Position numbers and translations under genes: made by a program
Part shown: in pieces, positions 32,350 through 45,151 of the stretch
Numbering within the stretch: position 1 is the stretch's first letter
How the letters are laid out: each line of letters opens with the position of its first letter
The notes under the pieces: generated by a model
Seen by the model: the letters and a program-made list of their open reading frames with translations, nothing else
Told to the model about the DNA's origin: nothing
Databases searched by the model: none
Assembly (NCBI RefSeq): GCF_000621325.1
Contig: NZ_JHYQ01000028.1
Span: 1 to 64,000 of the forward strand
Direction: 5' to 3'
From: Thiothrix lacustris DSM 21227
Lineage (GTDB): Bacteria > Pseudomonadota > Gammaproteobacteria > Thiotrichales > Thiotrichaceae
Length of the DNA: 64,000 nucleotides

Positions 32350-34809
32350 TTATTCGCCCAGAATCGCCCCACCGAACAAGGAAGGGTTCTGCCAAGCATC
32401 ATCCTGTTTGGCCTTCCAAGTCAATTTACCATCACGGTCGCCGCCGTCATCGTCATCATCAACGTGTACATCTAACCCCAAGCGATGACCGGAACGCGGG
32501 CTAACCCCTAAAGCTGACCAAGGTAACGTCACCTCCAGCACGTAGCCATTGGCTGAGCGGGTAAGTTTTTGGTTTAGCGATAAACTTGCTCCACGGGGCG
32601 AGTTTTTACCCAACATCACCGTTCCATTTTTCAGGTTAAAAATGAAGTGAAAGTCATTTCGCTGGTCATACTGGGAAGCCATCGAGGCATCCGCATCCAG
32701 ATACCATTCAACCGCATCATCCTCCCACGGCACGGTGGAATCATTGACCGCAGGCCGGTCATCTTCAACTCCAATACGCATATAGAGGTTTTGCTGATCC
32801 CAACTGGCTTGCCACAAGGCTGCCAAATCCTGCTTACCATCAATCTTGCCATTCACCACATTACGGAGCTGGTAAACCGAGGCTCCCTGCCAAACATTCG
32901 CCCTATTGAGCACCTTCCGAATCAAGGCATTACCACCAACAACATATTGCTCATTCGGCGCACTACGCATGGAAATCAGTGTGCTGTCTGGCTGCGCTTG
33001 TGATGCCGCCGCTTCCGGTGGAATATTCCCCATCGGAAATGGCGGTGCTTCGCCGGATATAGGCTCGTATTGTGGCGCAGTCGCATCCAGCGGTTCGGAC
33101 TGGGTTTTCATCGCTTCGAGTGTGCTCACCGGCTTGGTTTGACGCACCAGCGTATTCCCTGCACAGCCGCTCCACCAACACGGGTTAGCTTTAGTGAATG
33201 CCAGCAAAGCACGGTGCTTGGGCGCTTGTGAATCTGGCTGGGTAATGTACTCCTTAGTACCAAAGCTACCGTATTTACGGTAAATGCGTGGCGAACTGAA
33301 ATGTACAAACAATTTACCACCTGCCTGCTTCCAGCCAGTCAATAATTGTTGGTAAATGGATGCCATGCGTGGGTCGCGGTTAGCCGCATAAAACAGGTTG
33401 TTCGGGTGTTGCGCATCCGATTTGGTGGTCATTTCTACCAAATGCTGACCACCTTCATAGGCAATTAAATCCACCCCGAAACTTTTGGTCAGTTCCGCTT
33501 GCTTGCCCACCAACTTCAGTTCGCCCGGCAAGGAATGTGGGTATTTCGGGTCTGTCATGACACTGAAAATATCATTGACACTACGTGCCGCACGCAAGGC
33601 TTTGGCATCCCCGAACACATACGGCGCAACCGCATAAGCATCCGTAAAACGGTAAGCGCCATTGTAGGACAGGATCGTTTTGGTCATCTGGGTACTCCCC
33701 ACCAAACCCGACATCACCCGCACCACACGCTTGTTGCCTTGGAAAACCTGTTCCCAGATCCCGAACACATCCACCGAACGTTTGGAATAAAACTTGTAAG
33801 CGGCCTGATTCGGATCGGGGTCAAGCCCCATCTGTACGCCTTGTTGCTTGGCGTAAGCGTGTTGGGTAAACACCCCGTTCCAAACTTCGTTGGAATATTC
33901 CACATACACTTTCAAGCTGGGGTCGAGATTCACTTGCACGTATTCAGCAAAACGGCGGATAAAGTCGTTGCTGGCAGCATGTGGCAAGGAAAACCATGGG
34001 TCAGCGTGCAAGCGGTTGGCGAGTTCCACCATGACTTCCATCGGCGCACCCCGGATACCTTCTGCCCCACCCCAGGTCTGCTGGTCAATGCTGGCACGGT
34101 CTTCCCACGCATACACCGGGTTACGGGTAATCCCGCTCATGTTCATGAAACGAATGACCCGGTAATCGCGCATAAACGTCAGGTAATCCGGGTTAAAAAT
34201 AATTTTACCAGAATGCTGCTCAAAGGACAGGTAGTCCCCCCGGCATTGCCCTGCGGCGGCAACACGCTGGAACGGGTTACTGGAACAAATCCCACCCGGT
34301 GGCAAAATGCGGATATTGCGTAGCGGGTTGGCTGGGTTGGTCGCCTTGATAAACAAGGTAGCATTCAACTCATTATCCTTACCCGGATCGAGGATGATCA
34401 CGTCACGCCCCGGCGCTTGATTCTGCACGGTGGCATCATTGCCGTATTCCAGCTTGCCTTCACCCTCGTACAGCACCGTATAAGGGCCGCTGGGAATGGT
34501 TCCCGCCGGGAGTTTACTGACAAAACGTGTGCCCACCTGCCCGCCTGTGGAAATACGCGTAGGCCAACCATTACGGTCGTATTCGATATTACCTTTATTA
34601 AGCTGTCGCGCTTCCCGGAAGGGCAGAGACATTTTCATTAAATCAATAAACGGCGCACTGGAATCGTCGTCCATGATTTCGTTGGTATTCGTTCCCAGTG
34701 CCGATGAACTGTTGTAAAATGCCGCAGCAGGTTTGGCCATCGCCACACCCAGCAACAATAGGCAAGCAAAAGCCCAGCGGCTTCCCCCTGAATGACAAGC
34801 TTTTATCAT
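32350..34809 (-). CDS. Exported glycosidase-like protein with C-terminal CBM9 domain
   Basis: An 819-residue exported protein. The signal peptide (about 1-30) ends AAA. The central part (about 150-540) looks like a TIM-barrel glycoside hydrolase of clan GH-A type: VYVEYSNEVWN holds a plausible acid/base Glu and DLIAYEGGQHLVE a plausible nucleophile Glu. A Pro-rich linker follows, then a CBM9-like domain at about 670-819 (LYMRIGVEDDRP, DAVEWYLDADASM, GYVLEVTLPWSALGV) that binds sugar ends. The substrate is unknown; a role in the cell's own sheath or exopolysaccharide is possible. A GH9 gene lies 5 kb away. Confidence 0.78.
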   Translation of the reverse strand: MIKACHSGGSRWAFACLLLLGVAMAKPAAAFYNSSSALGTNTNEIMDDDSSAPFIDLMKMSLPFREARQLNKGNIEYDRNGWPTRISTGGQVGTRFVSKLPAGTIPSGPYTVLYEGEGKLEYGNDATVQNQAPGRDVIILDPGKDNELNATLFIKATNPANPLRNIRILPPGGICSSNPFQRVAAAGQCRGDYLSFEQHSGKIIFNPDYLTFMRDYRVIRFMNMSGITRNPVYAWEDRASIDQQTWGGAEGIRGAPMEVMVELANRLHADPWFSLPHAASNDFIRRFAEYVQVNLDPSLKVYVEYSNEVWNGVFTQHAYAKQQGVQMGLDPDPNQAAYKFYSKRSVDVFGIWEQVFQGNKRVVRVMSGLVGSTQMTKTILSYNGAYRFTDAYAVAPYVFGDAKALRAARSVNDIFSVMTDPKYPHSLPGELKLVGKQAELTKSFGVDLIAYEGGQHLVEMTTKSDAQHPNNLFYAANRDPRMASIYQQLLTGWKQAGGKLFVHFSSPRIYRKYGSFGTKEYITQPDSQAPKHRALLAFTKANPCWWSGCAGNTLVRQTKPVSTLEAMKTQSEPLDATAPQYEPISGEAPPFPMGNIPPEAAASQAQPDSTLISMRSAPNEQYVVGGNALIRKVLNRANVWQGASVYQLRNVVNGKIDGKQDLAALWQASWDQQNLYMRIGVEDDRPAVNDSTVPWEDDAVEWYLDADASMASQYDQRNDFHFIFNLKNGTVMLGKNSPRGASLSLNQKLTRSANGYVLEVTLPWSALGVSPRSGHRLGLDVHVDDDDDGGDRDGKLTWKAKQDDAWQNPSLFGGAILGE

Positions 34810-35008
34810 GATTATCTAAACCCCATGTTATCGAAAGCAGCACTAGCCTCGCGCTGACGCCGCCTTATTCCCCAATTTGTTCTTTTTGGAAAACAACTTC
34901 GCCTATTAAGTTCCCTGCATTAGCCCTTATACCCACGGTTTGCAGGAAAGTTTGCAGGATGCGGTGAATCCACCTGCATTTTTCGCTATTATTCCATCCT
35001 TTTGCTGA

Positions 35009-36295
<1,287 letters not shown>

Positions 36296-36322
36296 GCAAC
36301 TGGTTAACAAACCTGGACACTT

Positions 36323-38025
<1,703 letters not shown>

Positions 38026-38040
38026 CACAACCGAGGTATG

Positions 38041-38103
38041 AAGAGGGCGTATGCAATACGCCCCTACATTTCCTCCGTAGGGGCGTATTGCATACGCCCT
38101 CTT
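38041..38103. repeat. 63-bp palindromic repeat element between aroG and hisD
   Basis: Two 27-base arms (38041-38067 and 38077-38103) are perfect reverse complements around a 9-base spacer. Each arm contains its own nested palindrome, gggcgtat-gca-atacgccc. The layout is that of REP/MITE-like elements that occur in many copies in bacterial genomes. The RNA would form a very stable hairpin inside the cluster and could attenuate or split the transcript before hisD. Confidence 0.85.
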
Positions 38104-38122
38104 AAATTCCGAGGAGTAACAC

Positions 38123-39424
38123 ATGCTCAATATTACCGAACTGAACACCAACGCTAGCGATTTCTGGGCAAAGCTGCAAGAGCTGCTGGCGTGGGAAAGC
38201 GTCTCCGATGACGCGGTATTCAACACCGTCAACGGCATCCTCAAAGACGTGCGCAAGCGTGGCGATGCTGCTGTGGTCGAATACACCAACCGCTTCGACC
38301 GCATGAGCGTTGCCAGCATGGCGGAGCTGGAAATCCCTGCTTCACGTTTGCAAGAAGCGCTGACCAAAATCACCCCGGAACAGCGCAGCGCACTGGAACA
38401 GGCAGCGGCTCGCCTTAAGTCCTACGCGCAACACCAGATCATGGAATCGTGGGACTACACCGAAGCCGACGGCACCTTGCTGGGGCAACAGGTCACGGCG
38501 CTGGATCGGGTGGGTTTGTATGTGCCCGGTGGCAAGGCAGCTTACCCCTCTTCCGTGCTGATGAATGCCGTGCCTGCCAAAGTTGCTGGTGTGCCGGAAT
38601 TGATCATGGTCGTACCCACGCCGGATGGTGAGGTGAACGAACTGGTGCTGGCCGCTGCCGCAATTTCCAACGTTGACCGCGTGTTTGCCATTGGTGGCGC
38701 ACAGGCTGTCGCCGCATTGGCTTACGGCACGGCAACCGTTCCGCAGGTCGATAAGGTCGTCGGCCCCGGTAATATCTACGTCGCCACCGCCAAGCGCATG
38801 GTGTACGGCACGGTCGGCATCGACATGATTGCAGGCCCCTCCGAAATCCTCGTCATCTGCGACGGCAAAACCAACCCGGACTGGATTGCGATGGATTTGT
38901 TCTCACAAGCCGAGCATGACGAAGACGCGCAATCCATTCTGGTTTGCCCCGATGCTGATTTCATCGAACAGGTGAAAGCCAGTATCAACCGTCTGGTGGA
39001 AGAAATGCCGCGCAAGGCCATCATTTCCACCTCGCTGCAAAGCCGTGGCGTGCTAATCCACGTGCAAGATATGGCTGAAGCGGTGAAAGTGGCGAACTAC
39101 ATTGCACCAGAACATCTGGAACTTTCCGTGGAAAATCCGCGTGAAATGGCGAAGCAAATCCGTCATGCCGGAGCCATTTTCATGGGGCGCTATACGGCTG
39201 AAGCGGTGGGTGACTACTGTGCAGGGCCGAACCATGTCTTACCGACTTCACGTACTGCACGTTTTTCCAGCCCGCTGGGGGTGTATGACTTTCAGAAGCG
39301 TTCGTCGCTGATTGATTGCTCGGCGGAAGGTGCTTCAGCGCTGGGCAAGATTGCCTCGGTGCTGGCACGGGGCGAAGGGCTGGTTGCCCATGCGCGTTCG
39401 GCGGAGTATCGTATTAAAGATTAA
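38123..39424 (+). CDS. hisD: Histidinol dehydrogenase
   Basis: HisD oxidises histidinol to histidine in two NAD-dependent steps. The 433 residues contain [87 protein letters not shown] (with the catalytic His and zinc ligands) and [26 protein letters not shown] precedes the start. It is followed by a terminator; hisC and hisB are not adjacent. Confidence 0.98.
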   Translation: MLNITELNTNASDFWAKLQELLAWESVSDDAVFNTVNGILKDVRKRGDAAVVEYTNRFDRMSVASMAELEIPASRLQEALTKITPEQRSALEQAAARLKSYAQHQIMESWDYTEADGTLLGQQVTALDRVGLYVPGGKAAYPSSVLMNAVPAKVAGVPELIMVVPTPDGEVNELVLAAAAISNVDRVFAIGGAQAVAALAYGTATVPQVDKVVGPGNIYVATAKRMVYGTVGIDMIAGPSEILVICDGKTNPDWIAMDLFSQAEHDEDAQSILVCPDADFIEQVKASINRLVEEMPRKAIISTSLQSRGVLIHVQDMAEAVKVANYIAPEHLELSVENPREMAKQIRHAGAIFMGRYTAEAVGDYCAGPNHVLPTSRTARFSSPLGVYDFQKRSSLIDCSAEGASALGKIASVLARGEGLVAHARSAEYRIKD

Positions 39425-39437
39425 GGTTGAATCCTTG

Positions 39438-39466
39438 AACGAAGCCCCGCCGGTCGGGGCTTCGTT
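39438..39466 (+). terminator. Terminator after hisD
   Basis: A 12-bp perfect stem (aacgaagccccg / cggggcttcgtt) with a 5-base loop begins 13 bases beyond the hisD stop. Only a short T-containing tail follows, but the stem is long and GC-rich enough to act as the end of the cluster. Confidence 0.8.
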
Positions 39467-39501
39467 ATAGCGCCACAATACAACAATAACGGGAAGCTAT
39501 C

Positions 39502-41229
39502 ATGACATGTAAAAACCTGCGCCTGTTGCCGCTGCTCTTATGCTGTTGGTTAACCGTAGCACTGGCACAGCCAGAAGAACCGCGTATTGCCGTCAACCAA
39601 GTCGGCTATTTGCCCAATGCGACCAAACGCGCCATCCTGCTGAATGCTGATTCCACCGAACCACTGGAGTTAGTGCAAACCCCCGGCGATCTGCTGATGG
39701 AAAAGCTACCACTGGAAACAGCACCGCCAGACAGCGATAACTTGCATCTGACATGGGTCGATTTCAGTAAAGTAAAGCTGCCCGGTGAATACTACCTGCG
39801 CCAAGGGGAACTCAAATCCGCCCCCTTCCGTATTGGTGTGGATATTTACGATAACCCCTCATGGCTATTGCAACGCAGTTACTACCTGCAACGTTGCGGA
39901 GTAGCCTTGCAGGATACGCTCACAGGGTTGGAGCACGCCGCTTGCCACACCAGCGATGCCCTTTACGCCCGCCGCGATGACATCAATCAGGCCAATGAAC
40001 CGCACCCGGCAACCGGCGGCTGGCACGATGCAGGCGATTTCGGTAAATACATGGCGACAGCTACCGTGACCGTCAATCGCTTGATGAGCCTATACCTGAT
40101 GCAGCCTGAGCGTTATCAGGATAACGCCTTAAACATCCCCGAATCTGGCAATGGCAAATCCGATCTGTTGGACGAGGTGGCGTTTGAGCTGGATTGGATG
40201 CTGAAGATGCAGCGTATGGATGGCGCGGTCTATCGCAAACTGGCTGGAACTGAGTGGGTATCAGCCCGCAAACCGGAAGATGACACTGCCCAACGCTATA
40301 TTTACGGCATTTCAGCCCCCGAAACGGCCAAGTTTGCGGCGAGCATGGCATTAGCAGCACGAACTTACCGCACAGTTTCTCCCAAAGATGCCGAGCTGTA
40401 TCAAGTTGCAGCCATCAATGCCTGGGCATGGCTGGAAAAACACCCCAATATGGAGATCGACTGGCGGAAATCAGACGATGGCGGTTCCGGCAAATACCTT
40501 TCCTCTGGCACGGATACCGAAACCAACCTTGAGTTCGATGATGATGACCGGCTGGCAGCCGCCATCGAGCTTTACCTGACCACGGGTGAACGCCAGTATC
40601 GGGATTACCTGCAAGCCGTTGCACCTAACACCCCCTATACCCTATTTGAGTGGAAAGACCCCTCTGCCCTTGCCCTCTGGCATTTATTGACGTGGGATAA
40701 GACCCCTGAACTGGCTACCTTACGCGCCAGCATCAAGGCCAAACTGTTGGAGCGAGCTGATGCGCTATTGGCAACGGTGGAAGACTGCCCCCTACATATG
40801 GCTAACAAACGTTTGGTGTGGGGTTCCAACAAAATGCTGGCAGAAGAAGGGATTACCCTGTTACAGGCTTGGCACTATACCGGGGAAGCACGTTATCTGG
40901 ATGCTGCACTTGATCAAGTCGATTTTCTGTTCGGGCGTAACCCATTTGCACTGTCGTTTGTCACAACCGTGGGCGCACACTCGGTACAAAGCCCCTTGCA
41001 CTTATTTGGCACTGCCATCAAACGCACTATTCCGGGTTTATTGGTTGGTGGACCCAATGTGTTAGCTCAGGACAACATTGCTCCTCGTGATCAAGGTATT
41101 TTCAGTTATGTAGATGATGAACGCGCCTATTCGGTGAATGAGTACGCAATTGATTACAATGCAGCCATTATTGGTTTGCTGGAAATATTAACCATTTACC
41201 AAAAATCGCCTATATCGCAACCGAACTGA
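39502..41229 (+). CDS. Exported glycoside hydrolase family 9 (endoglucanase-type)
   Basis: A 575-residue exported glycosidase. A signal peptide (ending ALA) leads to an N-terminal Ig-like domain (about 26-115; RIAVNQVGYLPNATKRAIL) as in CelD-type GH9 enzymes. The (alpha/alpha)6 barrel has GGWHDAGDFGKYM with the paired catalytic Asp residues, and the C-terminal VNEYAIDYNAAIIGLL with the acid Glu. GH9 enzymes cleave beta-1,4-glucans and related polymers. In a non-cellulolytic sulfur bacterium a role in remodelling its own extracellular polysaccharide is more likely, but that is inference. Confidence 0.92.
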   Translation: MTCKNLRLLPLLLCCWLTVALAQPEEPRIAVNQVGYLPNATKRAILLNADSTEPLELVQTPGDLLMEKLPLETAPPDSDNLHLTWVDFSKVKLPGEYYLRQGELKSAPFRIGVDIYDNPSWLLQRSYYLQRCGVALQDTLTGLEHAACHTSDALYARRDDINQANEPHPATGGWHDAGDFGKYMATATVTVNRLMSLYLMQPERYQDNALNIPESGNGKSDLLDEVAFELDWMLKMQRMDGAVYRKLAGTEWVSARKPEDDTAQRYIYGISAPETAKFAASMALAARTYRTVSPKDAELYQVAAINAWAWLEKHPNMEIDWRKSDDGGSGKYLSSGTDTETNLEFDDDDRLAAAIELYLTTGERQYRDYLQAVAPNTPYTLFEWKDPSALALWHLLTWDKTPELATLRASIKAKLLERADALLATVEDCPLHMANKRLVWGSNKMLAEEGITLLQAWHYTGEARYLDAALDQVDFLFGRNPFALSFVTTVGAHSVQSPLHLFGTAIKRTIPGLLVGGPNVLAQDNIAPRDQGIFSYVDDERAYSVNEYAIDYNAAIIGLLEILTIYQKSPISQPN

Positions 41230-41279
41230 CAAAATTTTCAACTATTTGCAAAAAAATAACAAAAATCATGCTTTAGCCC

Positions 41280-41308
41280 TTTACATTAGAAAGTACTAAT
41301 ATTATGAT
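41280..41308 (+). promoter_or_regulatory. Promoter of the sulfur-globule-like gene
   Basis: TTTACA and TATGAT are separated by 17 bases, a near-consensus sigma-70 promoter 48 bases before the start codon. Its quality fits a strongly expressed structural protein. Confidence 0.7.
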
Positions 41309-41356
41309 ATTCACACATTGAGGATTTCTCACCTACCAACGCTAGGAGACACTATT

Positions 41357-41863
41357 ATGAAACTGCAAACTATCGCACTCGCTACCCTGATCGCTTTATC
41401 TGGTGCTGCTTCCGCTGACTTCACCGACGGCTTTGACAACGGTTCTGGCTACGGCAACGGCTATGGTAATGGCACGGGTTCTACTGCTGCGAATGGTAAC
41501 GGCTACGGCAACGGTAATGGCGATGTGAACGGCTGGGGTCGTGGTAAAGGCGACGCTGACGGCGAAGTTGATTTCGCGATTACCTTCAAAGGCAAAGGCA
41601 AAACCAACATGGCGACAGACATGGCTGCTAACGGTAAAGGCAACGGTGACTGGTACGGCGCTGGCAATGGCTACGGTTACGGCAATGGTGCTGGCAACGG
41701 TTACGGCTACAGCAACACAGCTAAGAATGGCAATGGTTACGGCGCTCCGGCAATGATGGCTCCACAGATGATGCCACAAATGCCAACGGCTGCTGCCCCA
41801 CAAGCTGCACCAGTACCTGTTGCTCCAACAGCAACTGCACCTGTTGCAACACCTGCAAAGTAA
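41357..41863 (+). CDS. Sulfur globule protein-like, Gly/Asn-rich secreted protein
   Basis: A 168-residue secreted protein. A clear signal peptide (MKLQTIALATLIALSGAASA) is followed by a mature part made largely of GYGNG, NGNGYG and GYGYSN-type repeats, with a central FAITFKGKGK segment and a Pro/Ala/Met-rich tail. Composition and layout match the glycine/asparagine/tyrosine-rich envelope proteins (SgpA/B/C type) that coat periplasmic sulfur globules in Allochromatium, and their Thiothrix relatives. It has its own near-consensus promoter, a TAGGAG site and a strong terminator, as expected for an abundant structural protein. No sulfur-oxidation gene lies nearby. Confidence 0.72.
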   Translation: MKLQTIALATLIALSGAASADFTDGFDNGSGYGNGYGNGTGSTAANGNGYGNGNGDVNGWGRGKGDADGEVDFAITFKGKGKTNMATDMAANGKGNGDWYGAGNGYGYGNGAGNGYGYSNTAKNGNGYGAPAMMAPQMMPQMPTAAAPQAAPVPVAPTATAPVATPAK

Positions 41864-41885
41864 TCTGCAAGCATCACAGTTTGCT

Positions 41886-41912
41886 AAAGGCGTCCTTCGG
41901 GGCGCCTTTTTT
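41886..41912 (+). terminator. Strong terminator after the sulfur-globule-like gene
   Basis: A GC-rich stem (aaaggcg-tcc / ggg-cgccttt) capped by a TTCG tetraloop is followed by TTT. It lies 23 bases beyond the stop and is canonical. Confidence 0.92.
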
Positions 41913-41977
41913 GGTTTATTCTCCTCCAAATTCCCGTATTATCCCGCCTTTACCCCCTGATACAGACGTATTACCGC

Positions 41978-42832
41978 ATGAATCTATCTGATATTCTAAA
42001 ATCTTGGCCGCTTTACCTATTACCGCACCATTTCATTTCCCGCTTGGTGTTTCGCCTGACACGGGTGCAATGCCCCCGCGTCGTCCCCACTGCTATCCGT
42101 CTATTCAGCAAGATTTTCAAGGTGAACCTGGAAGAAGCTGTCAACCCTGAGCCTTCCAGCTACCCGACCTTCAATGCCTTTTTCACCCGACCACTGAAAC
42201 CGGCATTACGCCCCCTCGCCGCAGGCAATAGTATCTTGGTTAGCCCTGTCGACGGGCGTATTAGCCAAATGGGCAGGATTGAAGAAGGGCGAATTTTTCA
42301 GGCGAAAGGCCACGAATATTCCGCGCTGGAATTACTAGGTGGTGATGAAAACCGTGCTGCACCCTTTATGAATGGGCAGTTCATGACCATTTACCTATCA
42401 CCTCGCGATTATCACCGCATCCACATGCCGCTGACGGCCACCCTAACCGAACAAGTGTATGTACCAGGACGGCTGTTCAGTGTTGCTGGGCATACTGCCC
42501 GCACCATTCCACGCCTATTTGCCCGTAATGAGCGCGTCGTGGCGATGTTTGATACTGATTTCGGCAAACTCGCGATGGTGCTGGTGGGTGCTATCAATGT
42601 TGCCGCGATTGAAACCGTCTGGGATGGGCTGGTGACTCCCCCGCAAGGTTGGGGCGTAAAACGCCAAACCTTCCCTGATGTTTCTTTGGCAAAGGGTGAA
42701 GAAATGGGGCGTTTCAACATGGGTTCAACCGTTATCCTGCTGCTGGAACAGGGGCAAATTCCTTGGGACAAGGCGCTGGGCGCAGACGTAGCAGTACAAC
42801 TGGGACAAGCATTCGCAGATTTACAAGCATAG
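41978..42832 (+). CDS. psd: Phosphatidylserine decarboxylase proenzyme
   Basis: Psd makes phosphatidylethanolamine in the inner membrane. The 284-residue proenzyme is cut at the GST motif ([10 protein letters not shown], about residue 249), producing the pyruvoyl group. [12 protein letters not shown] holds the Asp of the self-cleavage triad, and [18 protein letters not shown] the His. The length is normal for the bacterial prokaryotic type I enzyme. It is followed by pyrE after 10 bases, so they are probably one transcript. Confidence 0.97.
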   Translation: MNLSDILKSWPLYLLPHHFISRLVFRLTRVQCPRVVPTAIRLFSKIFKVNLEEAVNPEPSSYPTFNAFFTRPLKPALRPLAAGNSILVSPVDGRISQMGRIEEGRIFQAKGHEYSALELLGGDENRAAPFMNGQFMTIYLSPRDYHRIHMPLTATLTEQVYVPGRLFSVAGHTARTIPRLFARNERVVAMFDTDFGKLAMVLVGAINVAAIETVWDGLVTPPQGWGVKRQTFPDVSLAKGEEMGRFNMGSTVILLLEQGQIPWDKALGADVAVQLGQAFADLQA

Positions 42833-42842
42833 GATCAAGGCA

Positions 42843-43484
42843 ATGAAAACATATCAACAGGATTTTCTGGATTTTGCTATCGGGCAAGGCGTATTGCGCT
42901 TTGGCGAATTTACCCTGAAATCGGGGCGTATCAGCCCTTATTTTTTCAATGCTGGCTTGTTCCAGACAGGTTCTGCCCTGTCACGTTTAGGCAAATTTTA
43001 TGCGCAAGCCATTGTCGATTCTGGGGTGGAATTTGACATGTTGTTTGGCCCTGCCTACAAAGGCATTCCGTTAGCCGCTGCCACTGCCATTGCTTTGTAT
43101 GAACATCATGGCAAAGATTACCCCTATGCTTTCAACCGCAAGGAAGCCAAGGATCACGGCGAAGGCGGCACAATCGTCGGCGCTCCCCTGCAAGGCCGGG
43201 TACTTGTGATTGATGACGTGATGACCGCCGGTACAGCCATCCGCGAATCTGCCAATATGGTAGCAGCGCATGGCGCAAAACTAGCAAGCGTGGCTATTTC
43301 ACTTGATCGGCAGGAACGCGGCACAGGTGAAAAATCTGCCGTGCAAGAAGTTGAAGCGCTGTATGGTATTTCCGTCATCAGCATCGTCGGCTTGAATGAA
43401 GTCATCAACCACGTCAGCAGCCACCTGCACGATGCCACCTTACTGGCAAACGTACAGGCTTACCGCAACCAATACGGTATTTGA
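42843..43484 (+). CDS. pyrE: Orotate phosphoribosyltransferase
   Basis: PyrE attaches orotate to PRPP to form OMP in pyrimidine synthesis. The 213 residues contain [49 protein letters not shown] with catalytic Lys and His, and the PRPP loop [18 protein letters not shown]. The size matches E. coli PyrE. It lies downstream of psd, and its stop directly abuts the convergent peroxidase gene with no spacer. Confidence 0.98.
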   Translation: MKTYQQDFLDFAIGQGVLRFGEFTLKSGRISPYFFNAGLFQTGSALSRLGKFYAQAIVDSGVEFDMLFGPAYKGIPLAAATAIALYEHHGKDYPYAFNRKEAKDHGEGGTIVGAPLQGRVLVIDDVMTAGTAIRESANMVAAHGAKLASVAISLDRQERGTGEKSAVQEVEALYGISVISIVGLNEVINHVSSHLHDATLLANVQAYRNQYGI

Positions 43485-44984
43485 TTAAAACCGCGCATTC
43501 AATTGCAAGCCCATCGGATCCTGCTGAGCAGGGTCTGATGAAGGTATCCAACGGCTCAGGCAATCCGGGCTAGTCACACAAGGGTCGGTCAGGGTTTCTA
43601 GAAAAACCATCAAGTACTGCACATCATCCTCGTTATACACCTGACCAGCAATATCGGTATTACCCCCCAACATTTCACGCAAGTTCGGCTGAAGCTGTGC
43701 CGTCGGAATATTGGCTTGTTGCAGTTGCTGCGGGTCGTAATCGAGCGCTGCCTGAAACGGGTTGAGCATGTGTTTCACCACGGCATCAAGGCTGGTGTAA
43801 GCGCCATTATGCCCCCACGGCGCTGTCACCGTGACATTCAACAAACTTGGGGTACGGAAGCGGAATTTGTCATCCGCTTGCTGCGTCACCAACCAGCGCC
43901 CATAATCCTGTTGAAGCTGCGGATCACGATTGCCTTTACCGGGGCCAATCGGTGGCATCAACACATTGCGAAACTGCTCATCCGTAAAAAAATCCCCGCG
44001 ATGGCATGATGCGCACGCATAGCCCCCTTCGCCACGTTCTTTGAAAAACAACACAGCTCCCTGCTTGGCAGGTTCGCTGATAGCGACAAGATTGCCTTGC
44101 ACATACTGCTTCCAAGCATGGTTCACAAACACTTGCGAACGTTCGTATTCGGCCAAAGCAGCCGCGATATTCTGCTCAGTAATCAAGGTTTCTGCTGGCT
44201 CTTGGGGTTGTTGATAAGCCTGACGAAAAGCATCCAACCAGTAGCCCGTTTCTGCCACAGACAAAGCATCATTTGGGGGGATGTTGTTGCCATACCCCCC
44301 CAAACGTTCCGCCAAACGGTCACGGCAAGATTGTGTCGTGCCATCAGGATCAAAGGCTGCACCACGCATCTCATGATTGGACGTCACCGGAAACCGCGCC
44401 TGAGCATGAACCAGGCTCGCCCCAGCCCGAGGATCAGGCTGCCCATAAGCCCTATCAGGTGTAGTAATCCCCCCCTCAACTTGTGCAACCCGTCCATCAT
44501 GGAACATGAACTGCTTCCACAAACCACTATTAAAGGTCGTAGGTGCATTACGCGGCACGCCTGGTATGAGATTACCGGTTAACAGCCGCTTATGACCTAG
44601 CCTATCTGGGTCGGCGGCATCCACCCCAATCGACAGCGAAAGGTTATCTCCCCCGCCCAACAAGGGATGATGGCAAGTCGCACAGGCAACATCCTTATTC
44701 CCCGACAACGCTTTACTGAAAAACAGTTTCATGCCCAATTGTGCCAGCGGTGATTCTATATCTGGAAGCGACACGCCTTGTAACGGGTCACCCGTCAAGC
44801 CATACTGCCGGATCAACTCACGGAGCGTTGCATCAAGTTCAGAACGTAATACTAGAGCGCTACCGTTATCTGGTCGGTAAATGTTATTGTTAACAGCATC
44901 ATCTTCACAACCTTGCAACAACAACAGCACACATAGCAATGTAATAGAACTCGACTGCATGACAAAAGCAACACTAATAACCAT
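43485..44984 (-). CDS. Di-heme cytochrome c peroxidase/MauG-family lipoprotein
   Basis: A 499-residue c-type cytochrome. The N-terminus ends in a lipobox (LLLLQGC), so it is anchored to a membrane, facing the periplasm. Two heme-binding motifs, CATCH (about residue 100) and CASCH (about 330), place it in the bacterial di-heme peroxidase/MauG family. LGMKLFFSKALSGNKDVACATCHHP and FRTPSLLNVTVTAPWGHNGAYTSLDAVVKHM are conserved. It may reduce peroxide or oxidise a partner; the sequence does not say which. A second start at 44960 would give a more compact lipoprotein signal. It abuts pyrE tail to tail. Confidence 0.9.
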   Translation of the reverse strand: MVISVAFVMQSSSITLLCVLLLLQGCEDDAVNNNIYRPDNGSALVLRSELDATLRELIRQYGLTGDPLQGVSLPDIESPLAQLGMKLFFSKALSGNKDVACATCHHPLLGGGDNLSLSIGVDAADPDRLGHKRLLTGNLIPGVPRNAPTTFNSGLWKQFMFHDGRVAQVEGGITTPDRAYGQPDPRAGASLVHAQARFPVTSNHEMRGAAFDPDGTTQSCRDRLAERLGGYGNNIPPNDALSVAETGYWLDAFRQAYQQPQEPAETLITEQNIAAALAEYERSQVFVNHAWKQYVQGNLVAISEPAKQGAVLFFKERGEGGYACASCHRGDFFTDEQFRNVLMPPIGPGKGNRDPQLQQDYGRWLVTQQADDKFRFRTPSLLNVTVTAPWGHNGAYTSLDAVVKHMLNPFQAALDYDPQQLQQANIPTAQLQPNLREMLGGNTDIAGQVYNEDDVQYLMVFLETLTDPCVTSPDCLSRWIPSSDPAQQDPMGLQLNARF

Positions 44985-45151
44985 GGGGTAACGCTATTAT
45001 CGCACTGCCATCGGTCAACCTGAGAGGAGGTTTGTCTGCTGAACCCTACCATTTGGTGTATTCTGCCAGTAGCATTACCTGTTTAGAATCCTTTTAGAGT
45101 CTGCTTTGTAAAAACAGCAGTAAATATACGTTAAATCAATGGAGTTTCATA

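Noticed and set aside
41396-41929. 177-codon minus-strand frame over the sulfur-globule-like gene
   Set aside because: It is the repetitive antisense of Gly/Asn codons, giving Val/Ala/Thr repeats, without a start context.
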